From assembly GCA_964639665.1 (NCBI GenBank), contig CAZXEU010000003.1, positions 1 through 42,147 of the forward strand: a DNA stretch of 42,147 nt, written 5' to 3'. Positions within the stretch are counted from its first letter, which is position 1, and the number at the start of each line of letters is the position of its first letter. The notes beneath the pieces are model-generated. The model worked only from the letters and a program-made list of their open reading frames with translations, made no database searches and was not told the DNA's origin. This DNA comes from CAZXEU01 sp964639665 (lineage in GTDB: Bacteria; Bacteroidota; Rhodothermia; Rhodothermales; Bin80). Both the position numbers and the translations under genes were made by a program. Below, one piece after another: positions 32,227-39,378 of this stretch.

Positions 32227-32265
32227 GAACTGGAGACGATACTCGTGCGGCAACCCGCGTCCTAG
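32227..32265 (+). other. In-frame continuation of the sugar porter beyond its TAG
   Basis: After TAG (32224-32226) the frame reads ELETILVRQPAS and stops at TAG 32263-32265. The residues ELE continue the family's usual GRSLEELE ending. That suggests the first TAG arose from GAG by one base change, or is read through. A sequencing error is the simple alternative. Confidence 0.6.
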
Positions 32266-32277
32266 CACCCAATTGTC

Positions 32278-33609
32278 ATGTACAGACTTCTTGTTGCCGG
32301 CCTTGCAGTGCTCCTGCTACCCTCCTGCCAGGAGCCGGGCGCACCCGTGGCCCAAGGCCCTCGGGATGCCGACATCCGCCTCCGCCAGGCAGACGGCAAA
32401 TGGCAGCTCTTCGTAGACGGCGAGCCCTTCTTCATTAACGGCGCGGGACTCGAGTTTGGCAGCGTCGAGAGCCTCGCCGCCATGGGCGGCAATTCGTTCC
32501 GGACCTGGAGAACGGATAACGGCCGGGACACGGGCCAGGAGGTGCTGGACTGGGCCCATCAGCACGGTCTCGTGGTTACGATGGGCATCGATATCGCCAG
32601 GGAAAGGGAAGGCTCGGGCCGCGGCGTTTTCGGCTTCGACTACGACGACCCGGATGCCGTGCGCGCACAGCTTGATGCGGTTCGCGAAGAGGTGCTGAAG
32701 TACCGCGACCATCCCGCGCTGCTGATATGGGGCATCGGCAACGAACTGAACCTGGGAGCCACCAACCCGGCCGTATGGGATGCCGTGAACGACATCTCCA
32801 GAATGATCCACGAAGTAGACCCAAACCACCTCACGACCACGATGCTTGCGGGCCTCAGTCCCGAGCTGGTCAGCGACATCAAGCAGCGCGCTCCCGACCT
32901 TGACCTGCTAAGCGTGCAGATGTACGCCGACATCGTGAACCTGCCCCGCTACCTCGAAGAGGCGGGTTGGGACGGGCCGTACATGGTGACGGAGTGGGGT
33001 GCCACGGGGCACTGGGAAGTGCCTACCACCGAGTGGGGCGCGCCCATCGAGAACAACAGCAGCGTCAAGGCGGACCTGTACCGCATGCGTTACGAATTGG
33101 CCATCGCGTCCGATACGCTGCAGTGCATCGGATCCTACGTCTTCCTGTGGGGCCAGAAGCAGGAGCGGACGCCGACCTGGTACGGTCTTTTTCTCGAGTC
33201 CGGCGAGAAGACCGAGGCCGTGGATGTCATGCATCACATCTGGCGCGGCGCCTGGCCCGAAAACCGCACTCCGCGGCTTGACTCCGTAAGGCTTGGCGGC
33301 CTCGCCGCGGACGCAAGTATCCGCCTCCGGCCGGGTGAACGAGCGCAGATCGCGGCCTATGTCACAGATCCTGAGGGGGATGCACTGCGCTTTCTGTGGG
33401 AAGTGATGCCGGAGAGCACGGACCTGGGCCACGGGGGCGACGACGAGGCGGTCCCGGAGCGCATCCCCGATCTGTTGGATGCCCCGGATGCGGCCACAAC
33501 CGTGTTTACGGCACCCTCCGAGACCGGGGCCTACCGGCTGTTCCTGTATGCGTTCGACGGCATGGGAAGCGCGGCACATGCCAACATCCCCTTCCATGTC
33601 GACCCCTAG
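32278..33609 (+). CDS. TIM-barrel glycoside hydrolase lipoprotein (GH2/GH5-like)
   Basis: The 443-residue protein has a lipoprotein signal (MYRLLVAGLAVLLLPSC, Cys17). The catalytic barrel carries the acid/base candidate Glu156 in IWGIGNELN and the nucleophile candidate Glu239 in MVTEWGATGHWE, as in clan GH-A enzymes. The barrel begins with an FVDGEPFFINGAG element typical of GH2/GH5-type proteins. A C-terminal Ig-like domain (about 335-443) follows. Substrate is not fixed by sequence; its place between a sugar porter and a phosphorylase/laminarinase pair suggests beta-glucan. Its last 14 bases overlap the next gene. Confidence 0.85.
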   Translation: MYRLLVAGLAVLLLPSCQEPGAPVAQGPRDADIRLRQADGKWQLFVDGEPFFINGAGLEFGSVESLAAMGGNSFRTWRTDNGRDTGQEVLDWAHQHGLVVTMGIDIAREREGSGRGVFGFDYDDPDAVRAQLDAVREEVLKYRDHPALLIWGIGNELNLGATNPAVWDAVNDISRMIHEVDPNHLTTTMLAGLSPELVSDIKQRAPDLDLLSVQMYADIVNLPRYLEEAGWDGPYMVTEWGATGHWEVPTTEWGAPIENNSSVKADLYRMRYELAIASDTLQCIGSYVFLWGQKQERTPTWYGLFLESGEKTEAVDVMHHIWRGAWPENRTPRLDSVRLGGLAADASIRLRPGERAQIAAYVTDPEGDALRFLWEVMPESTDLGHGGDDEAVPERIPDLLDAPDAATTVFTAPSETGAYRLFLYAFDGMGSAAHANIPFHVDP

Positions 33610-36600
33610 GGCGGTCAGGGTAGCCGGAGCACGCCTGCATACACACAAGCCCCGCGCCACCGGCGCGCTTGTGCGGCTCGGCGGCCTTGAATACTACCGT
33701 ATTAAGGACTACGACCGCCTTCAGCCGTTTCTCATGACGGTGGTGAGCGCATTCGACCATTGGCTGTTCATTGCCAGCGGTGGCGCCCTCACCGCCGGCA
33801 GAGGCAGTCCGGAACAGGCGCTTTTTCCCTATTGCACCGTCGACAAACTCCACGACACTTCCGAAGCCACGGGAAGCAAGACCCTGGTATTGGTGGACCG
33901 GGATGGCGATGCCCTGCTGTGGGAGCCGTTCTCCGAGCGTTACGCGGGACTTTATGCCATGCAGAGAACGCTGTACAAGCGGGCAGACGCCGTGGTATTC
34001 GAAGAGGAAAACCATGACTTGGGGCTGCGCTTCCGCTACAGCTGGACCACGAGCGAAAGCTTCGGCTTTGTCCGCCGCTGCAGCCTGCTTAACCGAGCAG
34101 ACCATCCCGCGAGCGTGCGCCTGCTGGATGGCATGCAGAACCTGCTTCCCTACGGCGTCAGCGAGGCGCTGCAGACGGCGCGCAGCACCCTCGTGGATGC
34201 CTACAAGAAGTGCGAGCTGGAGGATGGCGTAGGCATCTTTGCGCTCAGTTCCAACATTGTGGACCGGCCCGAGCCGAGCGAGGCGCTGAAGGCCACCACG
34301 GTCTGGTGTACCGGACTTAGGCCCCGAGCATTCCTGCTTTCTTCCCGTCAGGTGGCACGCTTTCGCCAAGGCAGGCAAACGGAGACGGAAGAAGAAGTGC
34401 GCGCGCAGCGCGGCGCCTATCTCGTGGATGCGCGGCTTGAATTGGCAACCGGTCAGGAGCGCCGCTGGGCCTTTGCCGCCGACGTGGGCCAAGGCCCACG
34501 AGAGCTTGCCCGCACGCGCGCCCTGCGCAAGCAGCCGGACGCGCTAATGGCCATGCTCGAGGAAGACATCGCCCGCGGCTGCCGGCGCCTGCGCCGCCTC
34601 GTGGCGCTCTCGGACGGACTGCAGCGCACGTCCCGCCCTGCGGATGATGCGCGCCACCGCTCGAATGTACTGTTCAATATCATGCGCGGGGGCTTGTTCA
34701 AGGACCAGTACAGCGTGCAGCAGTCGGAATTCGCCGCCTTCGTGCAACAGCGCAACAGCCGCCTTTTCGAACGCAAGCGGGCGGCGCTTGAGGCGTTGCC
34801 CGAGACCAGTCCTTGGCTGGCGCTTGGGAAGGGCTTCGTCCACCCGCAGCTCAGGCGGCTGGCGCTGGATTACTTGCCGCTGTCATTTAGCCGCAGGCAC
34901 GGCGATCCCAGCCGTCCCTGGAACACGTTCGCCATCGCCGGCAACGGCATCGGCTACGAGGGCAATTGGCGTGACGTTTTTCAAAACTGGGAAGCTCTCG
35001 CGTGGTCCTTCCCCGCGTTCGTGCCCGGCATGATTGCCCGTTTTGTCAATGCCTCTACGGCCGACGGACACAATCCGTACCGGCTGACACACCGAGGCGT
35101 GGACTGGGAAGTGCCGGATCGCTCGGACCCGTGGGCCCATATCGGGTACTGGGGAGATCACCAGGTCATCTACCTGACAAAGCTTCTTGAGATAGCCCAC
35201 CTGTACGATTCGGACGCGCTGCAGGCGATGCTTAATGAGCCGTGCTTCTCCTTTGCCGACGTGCCCTACCGGATCAGGCCATACGAAAGTATCCTCGAGG
35301 ATCCGCACCACACCATCGAATTTGACCACGACCTGGAGCGCGTCGTGCGAGAGAGAGTGCGGCAGACAGGCGCCGACGGCAAGCTGCTCCCCAGCCGCAG
35401 CGGCGACGTGCACCTGGCAACGCTCGCCGAAAAGCTGCTCCTCGCCCTCCTGGTCCGCGTATCCAACCTGGTGCCGGGTGCCGGGATCTGGATGAATACG
35501 CAGCGGCCCGAATGGAATGATGCCAACAATGCCCTGGTCGGCTGGGGCGTATCCGTCGTCACGCTATGCCACGTGCATCGCTTCGCCGCGCTCTGCCAGC
35601 GGCTCTTCGGCGAAGATCGATACAGGGTCTCCGGAGAACTCGCCGGGCTAATGGACGCCGTTTCCCGGGCCCTCAGCTCCACGGAGCCGGGTGAAGCGAC
35701 CACTTCACGGAACCGAAGGCGCCTCATGGACCGCCTCGGCCAAGCATACGGTGCATACCGCGCCAGCGTCTACCGAAGCGGCTTTACGCAAGAGGCCGCC
35801 TGTGTCTCCGCCGGGCAGGTGCAGCAGCTTCTTGCAGCCGTATTGGCATTCACCGGGCACGCCATCGGGACAAGCCGGCGCCCCGACGGCCTGTATCATT
35901 CCTACAGCCTGCTGCAACGGCAGCCAGACGGCGGGTTCCGCATCCGAAGTCTTTACCTGATGCTGGAGGGGCAGGTGGCGGCGCTGAGCTCCGGCGCGCT
36001 GTCGGGAGAAGAATCGGTGCGCCTGCTGCGCGCGTTGCGAGAAAGCGGCCTGTACAGGAAAGACCAGCACAGCTACCTGCTGTATCCGGACCGCACGCTC
36101 GCCCGCTTCGCGGAGAAGAATGTCATACCGGAGGCAGACCTCCGGTCCTGCGCGCTGCTGCAATCCCTCGTGGATGCCGGCAGCAGCGAACTGGTGGTTT
36201 GCTCTGCCGAAGGCCGCTACCATTTCAATGGCAGCTTCCGGAATGCGGCGGATGTCCGCGAGGCGCTTGGCCGCCTTGCCAGGCGCGGCTATGAGGAACT
36301 GGTCGCTCGGGACGGCGCACGCGTTCTGGAGATCTTCGAAGAGGTGTTCGACCATGCATCGTTTACCGGCCGCTCCGGTACCTTTTTCGGCTACGAGGGG
36401 CTGGGGTGCATCTACTGGCACATGGTTTCCAAGCTGCTCCTGGCGGTGCAGGAGGCGTTTTTGCGCGCCGTGCGCGGGGGCGAGCCGGACGAGGTCGTCC
36501 AGGAGCTCGCCCGCCAGTACTATGATGTGCGCGCGGGACTCGGTCAGAACAAGTCGCCCGAGCAGTACGGAGCCGTCCCCACCGAACCCTATTCACATAC

Positions 36601-37006
36601 GCCGGCGCATGCCGGAGCCCGGCAGCCCGGCCTGACGGGCCAGGTAAAGGAGGACATCATTGCGCGGTGGGGCGAGCTGGGCATCTCCGTTTGCCAAGGC
36701 ATGCTCTCTTTTGGCGGCGCGCTGCTGCGCAAGGAGGAATTCCTCGACACAGGGAAGACGTTTCACTACGTGGACGTGGCCGGCGCGGAGCGCTCCATAG
36801 CGGTGCCCCCGAATGCGCTCGCATTCACGTATTGCCAGGTGCCGGTCCTGTATCACATCGGAGTGGACGCCCATATTGCCGTTTCGCGCGGCGGCGGAAT
36901 CGAGCGCGTGGACGGCCTGCAGCTGGATTCCCGAACCAGTGCCTCCATTTTCGGCCGCCAGGGCCGCGTCACACGCCTCGACATCACGCTCTGGCCGGCA
37001 TGCTGA
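33596..37006 (+). CDS. Giant glycoside phosphorylase-like protein (GH149/GH161/GH94 type)
   Basis: The start ATG at 33596 (MSTPRAVRVAGARLHTHKPR) overlaps the preceding gene; the longer frame back to 33479 is its shadow. The 1136-residue protein has no signal peptide, so it is cytoplasmic. It has an N-terminal beta-sandwich part (FPYCTVDKLHDTSEATGSKT near 83-102) and an alpha-barrel catalytic part with WNTFAIAGNGIGYEGNWRDV, IGYWGDHQ (Asp521) and QRPEWNDANNALVGWG (Asp642). These recall clan GH-Q phosphorylases. Length and context (GH16, GH3) best fit the beta-1,3-oligoglucan phosphorylases of GH149 or GH161, which release glucose-1-phosphate. The exact family is inferred from memory of motifs. 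It overlaps the GH16 gene by seven bases. Confidence 0.75.
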   Translation: MSTPRAVRVAGARLHTHKPRATGALVRLGGLEYYRIKDYDRLQPFLMTVVSAFDHWLFIASGGALTAGRGSPEQALFPYCTVDKLHDTSEATGSKTLVLVDRDGDALLWEPFSERYAGLYAMQRTLYKRADAVVFEEENHDLGLRFRYSWTTSESFGFVRRCSLLNRADHPASVRLLDGMQNLLPYGVSEALQTARSTLVDAYKKCELEDGVGIFALSSNIVDRPEPSEALKATTVWCTGLRPRAFLLSSRQVARFRQGRQTETEEEVRAQRGAYLVDARLELATGQERRWAFAADVGQGPRELARTRALRKQPDALMAMLEEDIARGCRRLRRLVALSDGLQRTSRPADDARHRSNVLFNIMRGGLFKDQYSVQQSEFAAFVQQRNSRLFERKRAALEALPETSPWLALGKGFVHPQLRRLALDYLPLSFSRRHGDPSRPWNTFAIAGNGIGYEGNWRDVFQNWEALAWSFPAFVPGMIARFVNASTADGHNPYRLTHRGVDWEVPDRSDPWAHIGYWGDHQVIYLTKLLEIAHLYDSDALQAMLNEPCFSFADVPYRIRPYESILEDPHHTIEFDHDLERVVRERVRQTGADGKLLPSRSGDVHLATLAEKLLLALLVRVSNLVPGAGIWMNTQRPEWNDANNALVGWGVSVVTLCHVHRFAALCQRLFGEDRYRVSGELAGLMDAVSRALSSTEPGEATTSRNRRRLMDRLGQAYGAYRASVYRSGFTQEAACVSAGQVQQLLAAVLAFTGHAIGTSRRPDGLYHSYSLLQRQPDGGFRIRSLYLMLEGQVAALSSGALSGEESVRLLRALRESGLYRKDQHSYLLYPDRTLARFAEKNVIPEADLRSCALLQSLVDAGSSELVVCSAEGRYHFNGSFRNAADVREALGRLARRGYEELVARDGARVLEIFEEVFDHASFTGRSGTFFGYEGLGCIYWHMVSKLLLAVQEAFLRAVRGGEPDEVVQELARQYYDVRAGLGQNKSPEQYGAVPTEPYSHTPAHAGARQPGLTGQVKEDIIARWGELGISVCQGMLSFGGALLRKEEFLDTGKTFHYVDVAGAERSIAVPPNALAFTYCQVPVLYHIGVDAHIAVSRGGGIERVDGLQLDSRTSASIFGRQGRVTRLDITLWPAC

Positions 37007-37809
37007 AAGCGGCTTCGCGATATCTGCTGACCGCCCTTGCGGCAGCGGCCCTGTTCTCGGGCTGCAGCACCGCACCGGACCGCGAGCTGGTCTGGTTCGA
37101 CGAATTCGATGTCGACGGTCTTCCCGACAGTAGCCGGTGGGGCTACGCGACGGGCGGTCACGGCTGGGGCAACAGCGAGTTGCAGTACTACACGGATGCC
37201 CGACTGGAGAATGCCCGGGTTCGCGGCGGCAGGCTCATCATCACGGCCCGCCGGGAGAATTTCAGCGGCAACTTTTACACTTCCACGCGGCTCATCTCGC
37301 GTGGCAAGGGCGACTGGAAGTACGGGCGCTTCGAAATCCGGGCCAGGCTGCCAGAGGGCCGCGGCACATGGCCCGCCATCTGGATGATGCCCTCGGACTG
37401 GGAATTCAGCATGGGAGGCTGGCCGGACGTAGGAGAAATCGACATCATGGAGCACGTGGGACACGATCCGGGCATGGTACACGCATCGGCACACTCTGCA
37501 GCGCACCAGTGGCAGAACGGAACCCAGAAGACGGGCTCCGTGAGGGTAGAAGACGCAACGCGGGATTTCCGCACGTATGCGCTCGACTGGACCGGGGAGC
37601 GCATCGAGGCCTCGGTCGAAGGGCGAACGTACTTCACCTACGAGAACGACGGCAAAGGGCCGCGCTCCTGGCCGTTCGACAAGCCTTTTTACCTGATCCT
37701 GAACATCGCCGTCGGCGGCGCGTGGGGAGGCGTAGCGGGCGTAGACTCGACCGCCTTCCCCCAGTCCATGGAAGTGGACTACGTACGTGTGTACAAGCAC
37801 CTGCCTTAA
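37000..37809 (+). CDS. GH16 endo-beta-1,3-glucanase (laminarinase) lipoprotein
   Basis: The ATG at 37000 overlaps the stop of the phosphorylase-like gene (ATGCTGA). The 269-residue protein starts with a lipoprotein signal (MLKAASRYLLTALAAAALFS, then GC, Cys22). It has the GH16 active site GEIDIMEHVG with nucleophile Glu146, Asp148 and acid/base Glu151. The extra Met in EIDIME is the mark of the laminarinase branch, which cuts beta-1,3-glucans. Also visible are FDEFD (33-37), RGTWPAIWMMPSD and YLILNIAVGGAWGG near the end. It is likely anchored on the envelope and makes oligosaccharides for the upstream porter and phosphorylase. Confidence 0.93.
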   Translation: MLKAASRYLLTALAAAALFSGCSTAPDRELVWFDEFDVDGLPDSSRWGYATGGHGWGNSELQYYTDARLENARVRGGRLIITARRENFSGNFYTSTRLISRGKGDWKYGRFEIRARLPEGRGTWPAIWMMPSDWEFSMGGWPDVGEIDIMEHVGHDPGMVHASAHSAAHQWQNGTQKTGSVRVEDATRDFRTYALDWTGERIEASVEGRTYFTYENDGKGPRSWPFDKPFYLILNIAVGGAWGGVAGVDSTAFPQSMEVDYVRVYKHLP

Positions 37810-37818
37810 TCAGGTGCG

Positions 37819-37834
37819 CCGGCGTAATCGCCGG
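37819..37834 (+). terminator. Stem-loop after the beta-glucan gene set
   Basis: CCGGCG-TAAT-CGCCGG is a perfect six-base-pair stem with a four-base loop, beginning ten bases after the GH16 stop codon. No T-run follows. Its place directly after the last gene makes it a candidate transcript end or 3' stabiliser. Confidence 0.5.
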
Positions 37835-38418
37835 TCAACAAGTCGCTGATTTCGGTCAGCCGGCGGGGCTTGCGGCCAGCATTTGATTTGCTGCCGGATC
37901 AGTTTCATTCGCCGGACCGTACTCCACGAAATCGTAAGACTCGTATGTGGCCATGACGGTGGGAAGTCCGATCCTGGCGATGAGATTCCGATAGAGCGGT
38001 TGCTCTATGAAGGAAACAAATGCGGCGGCCCTCAGAAGGCCCAGGTGGACCTTCCGTCCGGGACGGGTAGTGCATACGGCGTCGCATGCCATCCAGGCCT
38101 GCAAGACAGGAAATGGAGCTTCATGCTTCGTCTATCCCAAAGTCATGCATTTGCAATCATCTCTGGAAGCACACGCGCGATGCAGGATCGTTAATCCCTT
38201 CCACTGAGCCCTCCACGCGGGTCGGTGGCATATAATCGTACCGATTTCGCTTGCGTTCAAGGCAAGCATTTGATAGTCTTGCATCCATACGGGGTAGGGA
38301 CATGGCTCAAGCGCCGAAGCGAATCAGTGTTTTGAGCCGCAAACCTGGAATTACGGCAATAGAATCGATGTCGCTGCCAAACTAATAGAACCTAATCGCA
38401 AACCGAGCGCAGAACACC
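37835..38418. other. Intergenic gap with candidate promoter and tiny ORF
   Basis: About 584 bases. A perfect TATAAT occurs at 38231-38236, without a good TTGACA-like partner. A 27-codon frame at 38302-38385 (MAQAPKRISVLSRKPGITAI, then ESMSLPN) follows GGGGTAGGGAC, a fair ribosome site; it may be a short leader peptide, but nothing else supports it. An 82-codon minus-strand frame at 37856-38104 has no recognisable domain and no ribosome site I trust. Confidence 0.4.
38231..38236 (+). promoter_or_regulatory. Candidate -10 box upstream of the small helical pair
   Basis: TATAAT is an exact match to the bacterial -10 consensus in otherwise GC-rich surroundings, about 180 bases before the first small gene. 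No clear -35 or Bacteroidota-type TTTG/TAnnTTTG pair was found, so this is a weak call. Confidence 0.3.
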
Positions 38419-38694
38419 ATGCAGGAGAACCCCGATCAACCACAGCTGCGGGAATCTATCAATGAGAAGGTGCTTGGCGACAACCTGGAAGATATTGCGG
38501 CCTACACGGTAGAGAAGCACACATTCCTGGATGATACCCCGCTGACACCGGAGCAGAGCGAGGAAGCCAAGGAGTTTGTATTCAACGCTCTCTGGCAAAC
38601 GGTACAAGAACGCCGCAAGCGTCGGCTGAAGCTGCTTGAAGCGTGCTTCAAGATGGCCGACAAGATCTTGCTCGAGGAGGTCGAGGACTCCTAG
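38419..38694 (+). CDS. Small helical protein (paralogue 1 of 2), upstream of PKS
   Basis: The 91-residue protein is predicted all-helical and highly charged. Its core NLEDIAAYTVEKHTFLDDTP and ALWQTVQERRKRRLKLLEAC (then FKMADKIL) matches the next gene position by position. Shared residues are A-x-W-x-x-V, the RRL pair, A-x-F and ADK. It has no signal peptide or membrane segment and no recognised family. The two genes stand 117 bases apart just before a polyketide synthase on the same strand. Confidence 0.7.
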   Translation: MQENPDQPQLRESINEKVLGDNLEDIAAYTVEKHTFLDDTPLTPEQSEEAKEFVFNALWQTVQERRKRRLKLLEACFKMADKILLEEVEDS

Positions 38695-38811
38695 ACCCGG
38701 TCGGGGCGGCCCGCATTTCCCGGCAGTCAGACGCCTTAGCGCCGATTCGGGTGAATCAGTCCCGGGCCGCGTTCATTCCCTTTAAAGACTAAACGCTTCG
38801 CAACAGTAACT

Positions 38812-39102
38812 ATGAGCAACGAAGATCATTCCAGCCGGGTCGTTCAGGTCAAGAAGGCCGTGGATTTCAATATCGTGGCCGAAAATGTGCGCGAAATAGC
38901 GTCCTTCGCCATTGCAAAGTACGAGCTACTGCACGGAGTCGAGCTGAGCGAGGCGACCCGGCAGGAGGCAACAAGAAGGATCCGGAGGGCCATGTGGCGC
39001 ATCGTCGAGGCCCAGAAGTCACGCCGCCTGGTGATCTGGCAGGCGCTGTTCGACGCCGCCGACAAGGCTTACCAGCAGTACAAGAAGAGCATCGCTGGCT
39101 GA
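38812..39102 (+). CDS. Small helical protein (paralogue 2 of 2), upstream of PKS
   Basis: The 96-residue protein carries NVREIASFAIAKYELLHGVE and AMWRIVEAQKSRRLVIWQAL (then FDAADKAY), aligning with the preceding gene over about 65 residues without long gaps. It is cytoplasmic and helical by composition. The gap to the PKS ATG is 276 bases. It could be a docking, scaffold or regulatory partner, perhaps forming a heterodimer with its paralogue. Function is unknown and no family is recognised. Confidence 0.7.
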   Translation: MSNEDHSSRVVQVKKAVDFNIVAENVREIASFAIAKYELLHGVELSEATRQEATRRIRRAMWRIVEAQKSRRLVIWQALFDAADKAYQQYKKSIAG

Positions 39103-39378
39103 CGCCCGGGACAACGGGCGCTGCCCATCGGCAGGCCTGCTCCGCGGTCCGATGGCCGGCTGCCGCCGGAGCCGAAGCTTCCTCCGCGCCCCTTGACTAC
39201 TGGCCAGGTGTGGACGGAATGCTGCGCGGGCAATGCGGCGCGGCCAGGTGGCAGTTCAGGTACGGGACCCGACGGCGCCACGGAAGATTTCCAACCCGTA
39301 ACGGCGCTTCCCGCAGTTCATGCGAGGCTGAGCTTGCAAACACGACGCGCACTCCCTGGGAAAGCTGCACAACGATCC
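39103..39378. other. Gap between small helical pair and PKS
   Basis: About 276 GC-rich bases without a supported gene. No clear promoter or terminator. The PKS may be transcribed from here or read through from the small pair. Confidence 0.4.

Noticed and set aside
37856..38104. 82-codon minus-strand frame after the GH16 gene
   Set aside because: No family features; might be a gene remnant, but nothing in the sequence supports that.
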